Source: a virus. Taken from it: a stretch of 35,105 bases of DNA. The stretch is taken from IMG/VR virus record IMGVR_UViG_3300029319_000070, positions 1 to 35,105 of that record; one strand, written 5' to 3'. Within the stretch, counting starts at the first letter, position 1. Every line of letters begins with the position of its first letter. Shown here piece after piece: positions 1 to 8,840 of the stretch. The notes beneath the pieces are model-generated. The model searched no databases. It saw only the letters and a program-made list of their open reading frames with translations, and was not told the DNA's origin. A program made the translations under genes and the position numbers.

Positions 1-1
1 A

Positions 2-2281
2 GCAGACTTTCGTCAAACCACACAAGGTGGTGGCACAGGTGCTGCACCAACATTATCGAGTGCATTGCCATCATTTGGCACAGGCACAGGTCCTTTGGTA
101 AGAGAGCAGCTTGACAGGTTGAGACCAGGTTCTGGAATTGCTCCAGTTGCACAGACTGCTCAAGGACAAAGAGTTTCACCAACACAATTAGACTTTGGTC
201 TTGGTTTAGGATTAGATGATCCATTTGGATTAGGTTTTAACACGGCAGGCTTGATTGAAAGTGCAAGAGATGTTCAGAGAATGAGAGGTCCTCAACAGTT
301 TGTTCAAGAGGCTAGATCAACTAGTGGAGTAGTGCCAGGTGCTAGGGGTACTTTACCAGATGCAGATCCTTTAGCTGGTGATGTCATAAAAGCAATTAGA
401 TCAGGTGCAGCAGGATTACCATTTTCAAGAAATCCAGGTGCATTGAAGCAAGGAAGAGAGGATTTAACAACTGAAGTCATAAAGAGTTTACCAACTTCAG
501 GTCGTATCACACCAGATAATTTAGCTCCTGCAATATTTCCATCATTAGATGCTGGTATTGGTGCAATAGACAGACAATTAGAATTATATTCAAGAAACAA
601 TATTAACACACCAGAAGCATTGGCAAACACATATTTAGGTAGTGGAAATAAAGAAAACAGTCCTGAAAACAGAGCTGGTTACATAGATGCCATTAAGAGT
701 GTTGCAGGTGAAAGTTTCAATTTAGGTAATCCAGCAACCAGAGATGCTATAAAGAATGCTATTGTCAATCAGGAGTTTGGTTCAGCAGGTGCAAATGTAA
801 TGGCTGAAATGAGACGTGGCACTGATGCTTCTATTTTAGATGGACTAAATTTAGGTCAATTAGCACTTAATCAACCATTAAGATCAGACGTAAATCAGTT
901 AGGCACGTTAGATCCAATAGCACAGACACGAACAACATTATCACCTCCTCCAGCAGGTTTTGAAGAAGCAGTTGGTACACCTGGTGCTTTAAGACAGGGT
1001 GATAGAATAGTTGCACCAGGCACAGCACAATTTGAGTTTACCACAAGAGGTATAACGCCAAAAGAACAGAGAGAGTTAAGAGAGCTTCGTCAAATTGATG
1101 ATGATGAATTTGCACCCACATTAACATCTGGAACAACTGGAACAGCTCCAGTTGGCACTCAAGGAGCAGGATCAAGAGGTGATATTGTAAGACCTAATGT
1201 ACCTATATCTAGAGGTATGCAAGATCTAACAGGTGAGGATGAGCGACTAATTGCACAAGAAATTTTTGGCACAGGTCAGATAGCTGGTATGGATGAAAGT
1301 ACATTTAGATCGTTATCTAACGAAGCTCAACAAAAAATATTAAGTGATATAGCTAGTGCTGATATGGGTACTACATTTACTGCACGAGATCCAGAACCAA
1401 ATAGAGGTAATGTTGTAGGTCAAGGAGTTCCTGTTGATACTGTATTTGATATTGACACAAGATTTGATCCTATAACATTAGATGACAGATTAACGACAGT
1501 ATCTCCTGATACTTTATCTAGAATTGGTCGTGAACAGAGAGTAGATGATGCAAACACATTTAGACAAAATGTTCCTGATGCAGCTAGAATATTTGGTGGT
1601 AGAACAATAGACACCACACCAACTACGACAACTAATTTAGCTAGAGGTCCTGAACAATCAATTGTAGGTGATGATGAAGCTTTTGCTGAATTAAATATTG
1701 GTGACATTCAAGGTGATGTAACTCAAGAGAGAGTTGCCGACATATTAAACAGACCAGATCGTTTTAAAGATACATTTAAGATTGGTGATGTTGAGTTTCC
1801 GAACTTAATTGCAACATTGGCTAACAAAGTTGGAACAATGTTTGATAGAAGATTGTTTGATGCGATTGTAACCAAGGGATTGGATGCAGTAGTTGATCCT
1901 GATACTGGTAGAATAATAGGTGCAAAAGACGAATTTGGTAACTTGATAGAAGGTCGTGATTTAGAGCAATTTGAGTTAGGTGATGATAACGATCCAGTAA
2001 CAAAATTTTTAAAGAAAGCTACAGAAGATGAAAAGGAAGAAGAAGACAAGCCACCTAATGTACTTGGTGGTGGCACACCAACTCCAGTTACAAGACCTGT
2101 AAGACCAACAGTTGTTCCTTCTAAATTTCCTCAATCAACTGCAAGTTTTACTCCTGTTGGCTTTGATGCTGGTAATCTAAATGAATTAATAGCTAGAATT
2201 ACAGGTATTAGGTCACCAAGAAGAATGCAAGAGGGTGGTACTGTAGCAGCAGTGGATAGATTTTTATCTAGTGTAGCATGA
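2..2281 (+). CDS. Large unrecognised virion-type protein, 5' end outside the window
   Basis: The reading frame is open to the left edge of the window (codons from base 2), so this is the C-terminal 759 residues of a longer protein; a TTG at 65 is probably not the true start. The protein is rich in Gly, Thr, Pro and Asp, has low-complexity stretches, and shows no catalytic motif that I recognise. It ends with a short tag, RRMQEGGTVAAVDRFLSS, whose MQEGG core resembles the Met/Lys-x-Gly-Gly motifs of several other proteins in the window. Its stop overlaps the terminase start by four bases (ATGA), so the two are probably co-translated. The position suggests a structural or ejected internal protein, but this is inference. 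Function unknown. Confidence 0.85.
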   Translation, partial: ADFRQTTQGGGTGAAPTLSSALPSFGTGTGPLVREQLDRLRPGSGIAPVAQTAQGQRVSPTQLDFGLGLGLDDPFGLGFNTAGLIESARDVQRMRGPQQFVQEARSTSGVVPGARGTLPDADPLAGDVIKAIRSGAAGLPFSRNPGALKQGREDLTTEVIKSLPTSGRITPDNLAPAIFPSLDAGIGAIDRQLELYSRNNINTPEALANTYLGSGNKENSPENRAGYIDAIKSVAGESFNLGNPATRDAIKNAIVNQEFGSAGANVMAEMRRGTDASILDGLNLGQLALNQPLRSDVNQLGTLDPIAQTRTTLSPPPAGFEEAVGTPGALRQGDRIVAPGTAQFEFTTRGITPKEQRELRELRQIDDDEFAPTLTSGTTGTAPVGTQGAGSRGDIVRPNVPISRGMQDLTGEDERLIAQEIFGTGQIAGMDESTFRSLSNEAQQKILSDIASADMGTTFTARDPEPNRGNVVGQGVPVDTVFDIDTRFDPITLDDRLTTVSPDTLSRIGREQRVDDANTFRQNVPDAARIFGGRTIDTTPTTTTNLARGPEQSIVGDDEAFAELNIGDIQGDVTQERVADILNRPDRFKDTFKIGDVEFPNLIATLANKVGTMFDRRLFDAIVTKGLDAVVDPDTGRIIGAKDEFGNLIEGRDLEQFELGDDNDPVTKFLKKATEDEKEEEDKPPNVLGGGTPTPVTRPVRPTVVPSKFPQSTASFTPVGFDAGNLNELIARITGIRSPRRMQEGGTVAAVDRFLSSVA

Positions 2282-3750
2282 CCAATTTACAATATGCTGA
2301 GTATTTAAGTGATGAAGAGTTACAAAAAGTAGCTCCTTTACTTAAAAGACTGAAAAAACTTGAGGACAGATCCGAGTCTCAAGATAATTTTTTAAATTTT
2401 GTAAACAAGATTTGGTCTGGTTTCATTGAGGGTAAGCATCACAAAATATATGCAAATAAATTACAACAAGTTGCAGATGGTAAAATCAAGCGTTTAATTG
2501 TTAATATGCCACCTAGACATACCAAGTCTGAGTTTGCAAGTTTTTTATTTCCTGCATGGCTTATGGGCAAACGACCAGATTTGAAGATAATACAAGCAAC
2601 ACACACGGCAGAACTTGCTGTAGGTTTTGGTCGTAAAGTTAAAAACTTAATTGATAGCGAAGACTTTAGAGATATATTTCCTGACATAAAATTAGCATCA
2701 GATGCAAAGGCTGCTGGTAGGTGGTCTACAAATGGTGGTGGTGAATATTACGCTGTTGGTGTTGGAGGTGCTTTAGCTGGAAGGGGTGCTGATTTATGTA
2801 TTATTGATGATCCTGTATCAGAACAAGATGCGTTAAGCCCAACAGCTCTTGATGGTATTTATGAGTGGTACACATCTGGACCAAGACAAAGATTGCAGCC
2901 AGGTGGATCAATTATTATCGTAATGACACGTTGGGGTATTAAAGATTTAACTGCAAGAGTATTGCAAAAGCAAACAGAAGGTGGTGCTGATAGGTGGGAT
3001 GTCGTGGAGTTTCCTGCCATATTTCCTGACACTGGTAATGTATTATGGGAAGAATATTGGTCAAAAGAAGAACTAGAGGCTGTTAAATCTTCAATACCTG
3101 TGTCAAAATGGAACTCGCAGTATATGCAAAACCCTACTGCTGAAGAAGGTGCAATAATAAAAAGGGAGTGGTGGAATGTTTGGGATAGTTCTCAACCACC
3201 TGTCTGTTCATACATCATACAATCATACGACACAGCTTTCACGAAGACTGAGCGTTCTGATTATAGTGCTATTACTACTTGGGGTATTTTTACACCTGTT
3301 GAAGGAGAAGGAGATGCCATCATCTTGCTTGATGCCGAAAAAGGAAGATGGGACTTTCCAGAGCTTAAAGAAAAAGCACACGAATTGTGCGAAGCATATG
3401 ATCCTGACATGATATTGATAGAGCAAAAAGCTAGTGGCACACCATTAACACAAGAGCTTAGACGTATGGGAATACCTGTAACTCCGTTCACACCAAGTAA
3501 GGGTGCAGATAAGTTTGCAAGAATGAATGCTTGTGCTCCAGTGTTTGAAAGTGGTATGGTATGGAGACCAGATGCTAATTTTGCAGAGGAGGTTGTTGAG
3601 GAATGTGCCAGTTTTCCTCATGGAGATTTTGATGACTTGGCAGATTCGATGACACAGGCTATACTAAGATTTAGACAGGGTGGTTTTATCACTACTCCTG
3701 ATGACGATGAACAAGAACCAGTTTATAGAAGAAAAATGGAGTATTACTAA
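2278..3750 (+). CDS. terL: Large terminase subunit (DNA packaging ATPase and nuclease)
   Basis: This is the motor that pumps phage DNA into the prohead through the portal and cuts the concatemer. The N-terminal ATPase domain shows a degenerate Walker A (PPRHTKSE, residues 78-85) and a Walker B strand ending in Asp-Asp (LCIIDD, about 173-178). The C-terminal RNase H-like nuclease domain has its three acidic motifs: Asp318 in QSYDTAF, Glu382 in ILIEQKASG, and the DFDDLADS cluster at 450-457. The length of 490 residues is normal for the family. The start is fixed by the ATGA overlap with the upstream gene. No small terminase subunit is recognisable nearby; one of the small genes or a gene outside the window may fill that role. 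Confidence 0.97.
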   Translation: MTNLQYAEYLSDEELQKVAPLLKRLKKLEDRSESQDNFLNFVNKIWSGFIEGKHHKIYANKLQQVADGKIKRLIVNMPPRHTKSEFASFLFPAWLMGKRPDLKIIQATHTAELAVGFGRKVKNLIDSEDFRDIFPDIKLASDAKAAGRWSTNGGGEYYAVGVGGALAGRGADLCIIDDPVSEQDALSPTALDGIYEWYTSGPRQRLQPGGSIIIVMTRWGIKDLTARVLQKQTEGGADRWDVVEFPAIFPDTGNVLWEEYWSKEELEAVKSSIPVSKWNSQYMQNPTAEEGAIIKREWWNVWDSSQPPVCSYIIQSYDTAFTKTERSDYSAITTWGIFTPVEGEGDAIILLDAEKGRWDFPELKEKAHELCEAYDPDMILIEQKASGTPLTQELRRMGIPVTPFTPSKGADKFARMNACAPVFESGMVWRPDANFAEEVVEECASFPHGDFDDLADSMTQAILRFRQGGFITTPDDDEQEPVYRRKMEYY

Positions 3751-4175
3751 TGCCAGGACAACTAGATAAAAATTTAAAAAAAGCAGTTAAAAATATAAAA
3801 GTATCTGATTTTTCGAAAATCAAAGAAATAGAAATGGACCCAGAGATAGTTAAGATTGCTAAAGAAATGGGTAAGCGAATACAGAAGAAAGAAATGGGTG
3901 GTGAAGTTATAGACATGACTAAATCACAACCTGTTAGCATGATGGAAGAAGGTGGATCAGCCATATCCGACTCTGACAGGCAAAGAATTAGAGAGATGTT
4001 AGGTAGAGGAGATCCAGCAGGTGCAAAAAAAATGATATTCCAAAAAAAGGGAATGGGAATGTCAGAATCTGACGTTAAAAGAATGGAAGAAATGTTAGGT
4101 AAAGTTAAAACAAAAAAAATGAACATGGGTGGTGTTGTGCCAGGTCGTGGTGGTAGTTTCAAAGGTGTGAGATAG
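3750..4175 (+). CDS. Small basic protein with Gly-Gly motifs and C-terminal GRGGSFKGVR tag
   Basis: This 141-residue protein overlaps the terminase stop (TAATG). It has a helical, Lys-rich N-terminus and an internal imperfect repeat: SDSDRQRIREMLG at about 73-85 and SESDVKRMEEMLG at about 105-117. It carries three Met/Glu-Gly-Gly motifs (KEMGGEVIDMTKS, MMEEGGSA, MNMGGVV) and ends in the tag GRGGSFKGVR, which is nearly identical to the end of the next gene. The same GG-x-V-x-D-M-T-K-S string recurs at the end of the gene starting at 4447. I do not recognise a named family. Its position between terminase and portal, where nothing is normally needed, suggests a head-associated role, but that is inference. 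Confidence 0.85.
   Translation: MPGQLDKNLKKAVKNIKVSDFSKIKEIEMDPEIVKIAKEMGKRIQKKEMGGEVIDMTKSQPVSMMEEGGSAISDSDRQRIREMLGRGDPAGAKKMIFQKKGMGMSESDVKRMEEMLGKVKTKKMNMGGVVPGRGGSFKGVR
4113..4172 (+). repeat. C-terminal tag repeat, copy 1
   Basis: This encodes the last 20 residues of the gene starting at 3750. It is 17/20 identical at the protein level to copy 2 at 4385-4444, with only conservative changes or changes in the linker. Several codons differ synonymously (Arg CGT versus AGA, Phe TTC versus TTT, Gly GGT versus GGA). The resemblance is therefore kept at the protein level and is not a fresh DNA duplication. Confidence 0.85.
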
Positions 4176-4447
4176 TGTCTAAATACAAAAGCAAAAGGAT
4201 CGCTGGAGAGCCTGGTACTGTATCTTATCGTGGTTACAAGATATATAATAATAAAGGCGAAGAAGGAGCACCTTATTTAATTTATTCACCTGGTCAATCA
4301 AATCCAGATGATGCTGCTGAAACACTTAGAGATAGTAAAGCACTTATAGATGGTTTTTTAGGTAAAAAGTTTGGTGGTGTTATAAAAAAAATGAATATGG
4401 GTGGAGTTATTTCTGGTAGAGGTGGTAGTTTTAAAGGAATTAGATAA
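4175..4447 (+). CDS. Small protein with C-terminal GRGGSFKGIR tag
   Basis: This 90-residue protein starts with GTG overlapping the upstream stop by one base (TAGTG). The first 65 residues form a small Tyr-rich region (GTVSYRGYKIYNNKGEEGAPYL then SNPDDAAETLRDSKALIDGF) that looks like a compact beta/alpha fold. It is followed by KKFGGVIKKMNMGGVISGRGGSFKGIR-type sequence at residues 64-90. The last 20 residues match the end of the preceding protein almost exactly, whereas the bodies of the two proteins are unrelated. This makes the tail look like an appended tag. Function unknown. The downstream gene starts in a TAATG overlap, so translation is probably coupled. Confidence 0.82.
   Translation: MSKYKSKRIAGEPGTVSYRGYKIYNNKGEEGAPYLIYSPGQSNPDDAAETLRDSKALIDGFLGKKFGGVIKKMNMGGVISGRGGSFKGIR
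4385..4444 (+). repeat. C-terminal tag repeat, copy 2
   Basis: This encodes the last 20 residues of the gene starting at 4175 (core MNMGGVISGRGGSFKGIR). It matches copy 1 at 4113-4172 in protein sequence while using different synonymous codons. Confidence 0.85.
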
Positions 4448-4875
4448 TGTCAGACGAAGCAGATAGAAGAAGAGCTTACGCAGAGTTGGCAGGAAGAGGG
4501 CAACCAGTTCCTGGCAAAAACTTTGGTAAGATAAAAGCTGGAAAGAGAGTTACAGATCCACCTCCAGTAAAACCTATTGATATGACTAAGATGAAACAGT
4601 TGAAGTTGTTAAAGGTAGGTGGTCTTGCATCTGCTGATCCTTTTGGAGATTTGTCAAGAAAAGAAGCTGCTGCACTCATGAGAAAAATGAAAAGCATGGG
4701 CAGACCTAAAAGATTAAGAACAAAACCATCAAGATTATCAGTTCAAGGTGCAAGTATAGTTACTCCCAAAGGTATGAACATACAGAAAAATATGATTATG
4801 CCTAAGATGATGAAAAAGGGTGGAGTTGTAGATATGACTAAATCAATAATTATAAATCCAGTAACAGGAGAGTAA
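4447..4875 (+). CDS. Small basic protein with Gly-Gly and DMTKS motifs
   Basis: This 142-residue Lys/Arg/Met-rich protein is translationally coupled to the upstream gene (TAATG). It contains KVGGLASADPFG near residue 57, a predicted helix with LSRKEAAALMRKMKSMG, and a C-terminal KKGGVVDMTKS segment followed by a short hydrophobic end. The VVDMTKS string repeats the VIDMTKS of the gene starting at 3750, and IDMTK also occurs once internally. No known domain is recognised. It belongs to the group of Gly-Gly-motif proteins between terminase and portal. Confidence 0.82.
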   Translation: MSDEADRRRAYAELAGRGQPVPGKNFGKIKAGKRVTDPPPVKPIDMTKMKQLKLLKVGGLASADPFGDLSRKEAAALMRKMKSMGRPKRLRTKPSRLSVQGASIVTPKGMNIQKNMIMPKMMKKGGVVDMTKSIIINPVTGE

Positions 4876-4876
4876 T

Positions 4877-5554
4877 ATGACAAAAAAAAATGATAGACAA
4901 CCTGGTGTAAAAATGGGACCAAAAATACCTGGTGTAATCAAAGATCCTGTAAAGGTTAAACCTATACCAATGAGTGTTTTAAAAAAGATTATGGGTACTG
5001 ACGTTCCGTTAGCAATAAAAAAGAAAGATGGTGGTTTAGCAGAAGCTATTGAGAAAGTAAAAGCTAAAGGAATGCAAGGTGGTGGTGAGGCAAAATCTGG
5101 AGGTAAAGCAGTTTCCATAAAAACACCAACTGGTAGAAGAAAGATGGCAGAAATAAGAAAAATTATGCCAGGTGCTTCTGTAGATGAAGTAAAAGAATTT
5201 GGTTTAAAAGCAGGGATACTTAAGATGGAAAGAGGTGGTGAAGCAGGCAAAGGTGGCGACTTAATTAGAGTTATGAAAGAACTTGAGATTATGGAAAGAC
5301 CAGATAAAGAAAAAGCAAAGTTTGCAGGTAGAAGAAAGATGTTGAAAAAATTGATAGGTAAAAAAGAGGGTGGTGAAGCAGTTCCACCAAAATTTAAAGG
5401 CTTTTCAAAACTACCTGAGTCTGTGCAACAAAAGATGAACCCTGAACTTGCTGAGAAGTTTGGTATGGGTGGAGATGTTAAAGCTAAAAAAAGTGGGAAT
5501 ATATGTCGTGGAAGAGGCATAGCAAGACCTGGAACTGGATTTACAATAAGGTAG
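4877..5554 (+). CDS. Lys/Gly-rich protein with many Gly-Gly motifs and C-terminal RGRGIARPGTGFTIR tag
   Basis: This 225-residue protein starts one base after the previous stop, preceded by an AGGAG ribosome site. It carries at least seven Gly-Gly motifs in a Lys/Met/Glu setting (KKKDGGLA, GMQGGGEA, KSGGKA, MERGGEAGKGGD, KKEGGEA, GMGGDV) spaced through predicted helices. It ends in CRGRGIARPGTGFTIR, a longer version of the GRGG...FKG-R tag of the two proteins upstream. Length and composition suggest a flexible, DNA- or capsid-contacting protein. An open antisense frame of the same length lies opposite but shows no gene-like features. Function unknown; it sits directly before the portal gene. 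Confidence 0.85.
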   Translation: MTKKNDRQPGVKMGPKIPGVIKDPVKVKPIPMSVLKKIMGTDVPLAIKKKDGGLAEAIEKVKAKGMQGGGEAKSGGKAVSIKTPTGRRKMAEIRKIMPGASVDEVKEFGLKAGILKMERGGEAGKGGDLIRVMKELEIMERPDKEKAKFAGRRKMLKKLIGKKEGGEAVPPKFKGFSKLPESVQQKMNPELAEKFGMGGDVKAKKSGNICRGRGIARPGTGFTIR

Positions 5555-5558
5555 TATT

Positions 5559-7958
5559 ATGGCAATTGAAAAGGTAAATGGAGTAGAGAATGTTGAAGCA
5601 CCTCAAGGTGTTACAGCTATCGAAATAGAAGAGCAGCAAATTGCACCAAATATTACAGAGATGGATGATGGCTCTGTTGTTATTGGTGAGGTAGAAGAAG
5701 AGATTGCTCCAATACAAGTGCCTTTTAATGCTAATCTTGCAGAATTTATCGATGATGCTGAACTAGGTCGAATATCTTCTGAAATGGTAAATGAAGTTCA
5801 AGAGGATATTAACTCACGAAAAGAGTGGGAAGATCAATATAAAGGTGGATTAGAATTACTTGGTATGAACTATGAAGACAGAGCAGAGCCTTTTGAAGGT
5901 GCTTCTGGTATTGTTCATCCGTTACTTGCTGAATCTGTAACGCAGTTTCAAGCACAGGCTTATAGAGAATTATTACCTGCTGGAGGTCCTGTTACTACAG
6001 CCATCATAGGACAAGAAACTCCTGAAGTATTAGCACAGGCTGAACGTGTTAAAAATTTTATGAATTATCAAATAACTTACGAAATGGAAGAATATGATCC
6101 TGAACTTGATCAAATGTTATTTTATCTTCCTATCGTTGGTTCATCATTTAAAAAAGTTTATTTTGACCCTACGTTGCAAAGGGCAGTTTCAAAGTTTGTT
6201 CACGCAGAGGACTTAATTGTCCCTTACAATGCGACAGATCTTAAAACTGCTACGAGGATTTGTCATGTCATTCGCATGGACTCGAATGAAGTAAGAAAGT
6301 TGCAACTATCTGGGTTTTACAAAGATATTGAGTTACCTACGTCTGACTCTGATGGAGTTGATTATAACGAGGTAAGAGAAACAATTAAAGATATTGAAGG
6401 CATACATTCAGAATCAAGTTATAACGAAGAACTTACATTATACGAAATACACACCGATTTAGATCTGCCAGGTTTTGAAGATCAAAACCAAATGGGAGAA
6501 AATACTGGATTGAAAATGCCTTATATCGTTACAATCGTGGAGAAATCTGGTGAAGTATTATCGATCAAAAGGAATTTCAACGAAACCGATCCGTTACGCA
6601 GTAAAATACCTTACTTTGTACACTATAAGTTTTTGCCTGGTCTTGGTTTTTACGGCTTTGGTCTTACACATATGATTGGTGGCTTATCCAGAGCATCAAC
6701 ATCAATACTTAGACAATTAATAGATGCAGGAACATTATCTAATCTACCTGCTGGATTTAAAGCAAGAGGTGCTCGTATAAGAGATGATGAGACACCTCTT
6801 AATCCTGGAGAGTTTAGAGACGTTGATATGGTTGGTATGGATTTACGTCAAGCCATTATGCCATTGCCATTCAAAGAGCCATCACAAACTTTGTATTCGT
6901 TACTCGGTACTTTAGTTGATTCAGGTAGACGTTTTGCTTCAATGGCTGATATGAAAGTAGGTGAAATGCAAGGTAACGCACCTGTAGGCACAACAATGGC
7001 TATTATGGAACGTGGTACAAAAGTGATGTCTGCTATACATAAACGTCTGCATTATTCACAAAAAGTAGAGTTTAAAATACTTTCAAGAATATTTGCAATG
7101 GGCACGCCTATTTATCCATATCAAGTGCCAGGAGCTCCACCACAAATTAAACAATCTGATTTTGATCAAAGAATAGATGTCTTGCCAGTATCAGATCCAA
7201 ACATATTTTCTATGTCGCAAAGAATAGCTTTAGCTCAAACACAATTACAACTAGCTCAAAGCAATCCAGAGATACATGGACCTAATGGTATGTATCAAGC
7301 TTATAGAAAAATGTATGAGGCATTGGGTGTGACTAATATTGACACGATATTGCAGCCTCCCCCACAGCCAATGCCCATGAATCCAGCAAAAGAAAATCAA
7401 GAGGCATTAAGGGGTGCAAGATTACAAGCGTTTCCTGAACAAAATCATCAAGCACATATATCTGCACATTTAGCTATGATTGCTACACCGATTGCACAGT
7501 CAAATGCAGCGATTGTAATGACATTGCAAGGTCACATATCTGAACACATAGCTATGATGTCTGAGATACAAGCTCAACAGGAAATTACAGCTAATATGAC
7601 ACCTGAAGAGCAGGCGATTATGCAACAAGATCCAATTGCTATGCAACAAATCCAAGCTAAGATAGCATCGAGAGCTGCTGAAATATCAAGTGAAGTAAGT
7701 GAGCAATATGCACAATCAATTACGCCACCACCTACTGAAGATCCTCTTGTTTCTATAAGAAAACAAGAGTTAGCGTTAAGAGGGCAGGAAGTAGCTCAAA
7801 GACAACAACAATTTGAAGTAGAGCAAGAGTTTAAAAAGGAAAAAGAAAGAAACGATGTTTTACTTGATCAACAAAGACTTGATCAGCAAGAAGAAATAGC
7901 CAATCAAAATGATCAAACAAAGAGGGATATAGCCACTCTGAAAGAAATGAAAGGATAA
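5559..7958 (+). CDS. Portal protein
   Basis: The portal forms the dodecameric ring at the capsid vertex through which DNA enters and leaves, docking terminase during packaging and the tail adaptor afterwards. At 799 residues it fits the large portals of podoviruses of the P22/T7 type. Supporting sequence includes the segment GLGFYGFGLTHMIGGLSRAS (about residues 362-381), followed by a helix and LPAGFKARGARI, a pattern typical of portal stem/clip regions in marine phages. The C-terminal 150 residues are Gln/Glu-rich, as in portals with a C-terminal helical barrel. The N-terminal 60 residues are acidic. The start follows a four-base gap after the upstream gene. Confidence 0.9.
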   Translation: MAIEKVNGVENVEAPQGVTAIEIEEQQIAPNITEMDDGSVVIGEVEEEIAPIQVPFNANLAEFIDDAELGRISSEMVNEVQEDINSRKEWEDQYKGGLELLGMNYEDRAEPFEGASGIVHPLLAESVTQFQAQAYRELLPAGGPVTTAIIGQETPEVLAQAERVKNFMNYQITYEMEEYDPELDQMLFYLPIVGSSFKKVYFDPTLQRAVSKFVHAEDLIVPYNATDLKTATRICHVIRMDSNEVRKLQLSGFYKDIELPTSDSDGVDYNEVRETIKDIEGIHSESSYNEELTLYEIHTDLDLPGFEDQNQMGENTGLKMPYIVTIVEKSGEVLSIKRNFNETDPLRSKIPYFVHYKFLPGLGFYGFGLTHMIGGLSRASTSILRQLIDAGTLSNLPAGFKARGARIRDDETPLNPGEFRDVDMVGMDLRQAIMPLPFKEPSQTLYSLLGTLVDSGRRFASMADMKVGEMQGNAPVGTTMAIMERGTKVMSAIHKRLHYSQKVEFKILSRIFAMGTPIYPYQVPGAPPQIKQSDFDQRIDVLPVSDPNIFSMSQRIALAQTQLQLAQSNPEIHGPNGMYQAYRKMYEALGVTNIDTILQPPPQPMPMNPAKENQEALRGARLQAFPEQNHQAHISAHLAMIATPIAQSNAAIVMTLQGHISEHIAMMSEIQAQQEITANMTPEEQAIMQQDPIAMQQIQAKIASRAAEISSEVSEQYAQSITPPPTEDPLVSIRKQELALRGQEVAQRQQQFEVEQEFKKEKERNDVLLDQQRLDQQEEIANQNDQTKRDIATLKEMKG

Positions 7959-7961
7959 ATT

Positions 7962-8294
7962 ATGGTTAGTTCAGTCAGAGAAAAGATTAATCAGGTAGAA
8001 AAACAAAAAAAAATAAATAGGAGAATTGCAAAACTAATACAAGATGATATGGATTCTTCTTTTATTTCAGTAGATAGTTTCAACAATAAAAATCAAAAAC
8101 TTGAAGAAGAGGTTACAAATGCCACTGAAGAAAGGCAAGAGCCAGAAAACAATCAGCCAGAACATAAGGAAGTTGAGGTCAGAGAAATATCCACAGAAAC
8201 AAGCAGTAGCGATAGCATTAAACAAAGCAGGCAAAAAAAAGTCAAAACTGCAAAGCCAAAAAAGAAAAGTAAAAAAGCCAGTAAAAAAGAGTAA
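7962..8294 (+). CDS. Small highly charged protein overlapping the next gene out of frame
   Basis: This 110-residue frame starts three bases after the portal stop. Residues 1-60 are charged and predicted helical ([16 protein letters not shown]...); the last 58 residues overlap the gene at 8119 in another frame and become Lys/Ser/Glu-rich low complexity ([13 protein letters not shown]). No family is recognised. Without it, 160 bases after the portal would be empty, which is unusual in this compact genome, so the 5' half is probably coding. The overlapped 3' half may be only a by-product of the conserved frame at 8119. Confidence 0.5.
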   Translation: MVSSVREKINQVEKQKKINRRIAKLIQDDMDSSFISVDSFNNKNQKLEEEVTNATEERQEPENNQPEHKEVEVREISTETSSSDSIKQSRQKKVKTAKPKKKSKKASKKE

Positions 8295-8358
8295 TGGTGG
8301 TATAATTAAAAAGTTTTCTGATATAGCAAAACCTCAAAAATTTAAAGGGATATTTTAA
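8119..8358 (+). CDS. Small conserved phage protein of the [13 protein letters not shown] type
   Basis: The chosen start is ATG 8119, preceded by a purine-rich AAGAGG site; a TTG eighteen bases upstream is in frame but less likely. The 79-residue product begins [19 protein letters not shown] and continues through [16 protein letters not shown] recognise this as a short motif widespread in marine phages and other large viruses. Its function is not known to me. The C-terminus adds [11 protein letters not shown] and ends in KFKGIF, another version of the Gly-Gly plus F-K-G tag seen upstream. About 176 bases are shared with the gene starting at 7962 in a different frame. Its stop overlaps the next start (TAATG). 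Confidence 0.85.
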   Translation: MPLKKGKSQKTISQNIRKLRSEKYPQKQAVAIALNKAGKKKSKLQSQKRKVKKPVKKSNGGIIKKFSDIAKPQKFKGIF

Positions 8359-8840
8359 TGGACCCAGCAACCATAGGTGTAGCAATTACGGCAGCCAATA
8401 CAGCGTTCAACGCAATAAAGCGTGGATTTCAGGCAGGTCGTGAAATTGAATCTATGGGAAAAGATTTAGGACGCTGGATGTCAGCGTTAAGTGATATTGA
8501 TAATGCAGAAAAATCTGCAAAAAATGCTTCACCACTTAGAAAATTATTTAAAGGTAATGAAATAGAAGCAAGTGCAATAGAGGCTTTTACAGCCAAAAAG
8601 AAACTTGAAGCCCAGCGTCAAGAGTTAAAGACCTTCATAAATTTTCACTATGGACCTAAATCTTGGAATGAGATTTTGGAAATGGAAGCTAATATTAGGC
8701 TTCAAAGAAAAAAAGAAATATATGACAGACAACAATTTGTAAGAAAAATATGGGAATACATAGGATACTTTGTATTATTTTGCACAGTAATTGGTTTCTT
8801 GTTTTTTCTTGCTTGGGTTTACAAAGAGAGTAGGAGATGA
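8358..8840 (+). CDS. Protein with single C-terminal membrane anchor
   Basis: This 160-residue protein has a soluble, helix-rich body with many Ala, Lys and Glu residues. A strongly hydrophobic segment at about residues 131-155 (IGYFVLFCTVIGFLFFLAW) is followed by a short charged tail, KESRR. There is no N-terminal signal, so a tail-anchored topology with the body in the cytoplasm is likely. It lies next to two other membrane proteins (8837 and 9646), so a role in lysis timing or membrane interaction is plausible but unproven. The start overlaps the preceding stop, and the end overlaps the next start (ATGA). Confidence 0.85.
   Translation: MDPATIGVAITAANTAFNAIKRGFQAGREIESMGKDLGRWMSALSDIDNAEKSAKNASPLRKLFKGNEIEASAIEAFTAKKKLEAQRQELKTFINFHYGPKSWNEILEMEANIRLQRKKEIYDRQQFVRKIWEYIGYFVLFCTVIGFLFFLAWVYKESRR

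Noticed and set aside
4843-5520. A 225-residue open frame on the minus strand opposite the Gly-Gly protein
   Set aside because: It mirrors a low-complexity Lys/Gly gene. The product is a Pro/Phe/Ser/Ile-rich string with no motif, no ribosome site and no room for a promoter.
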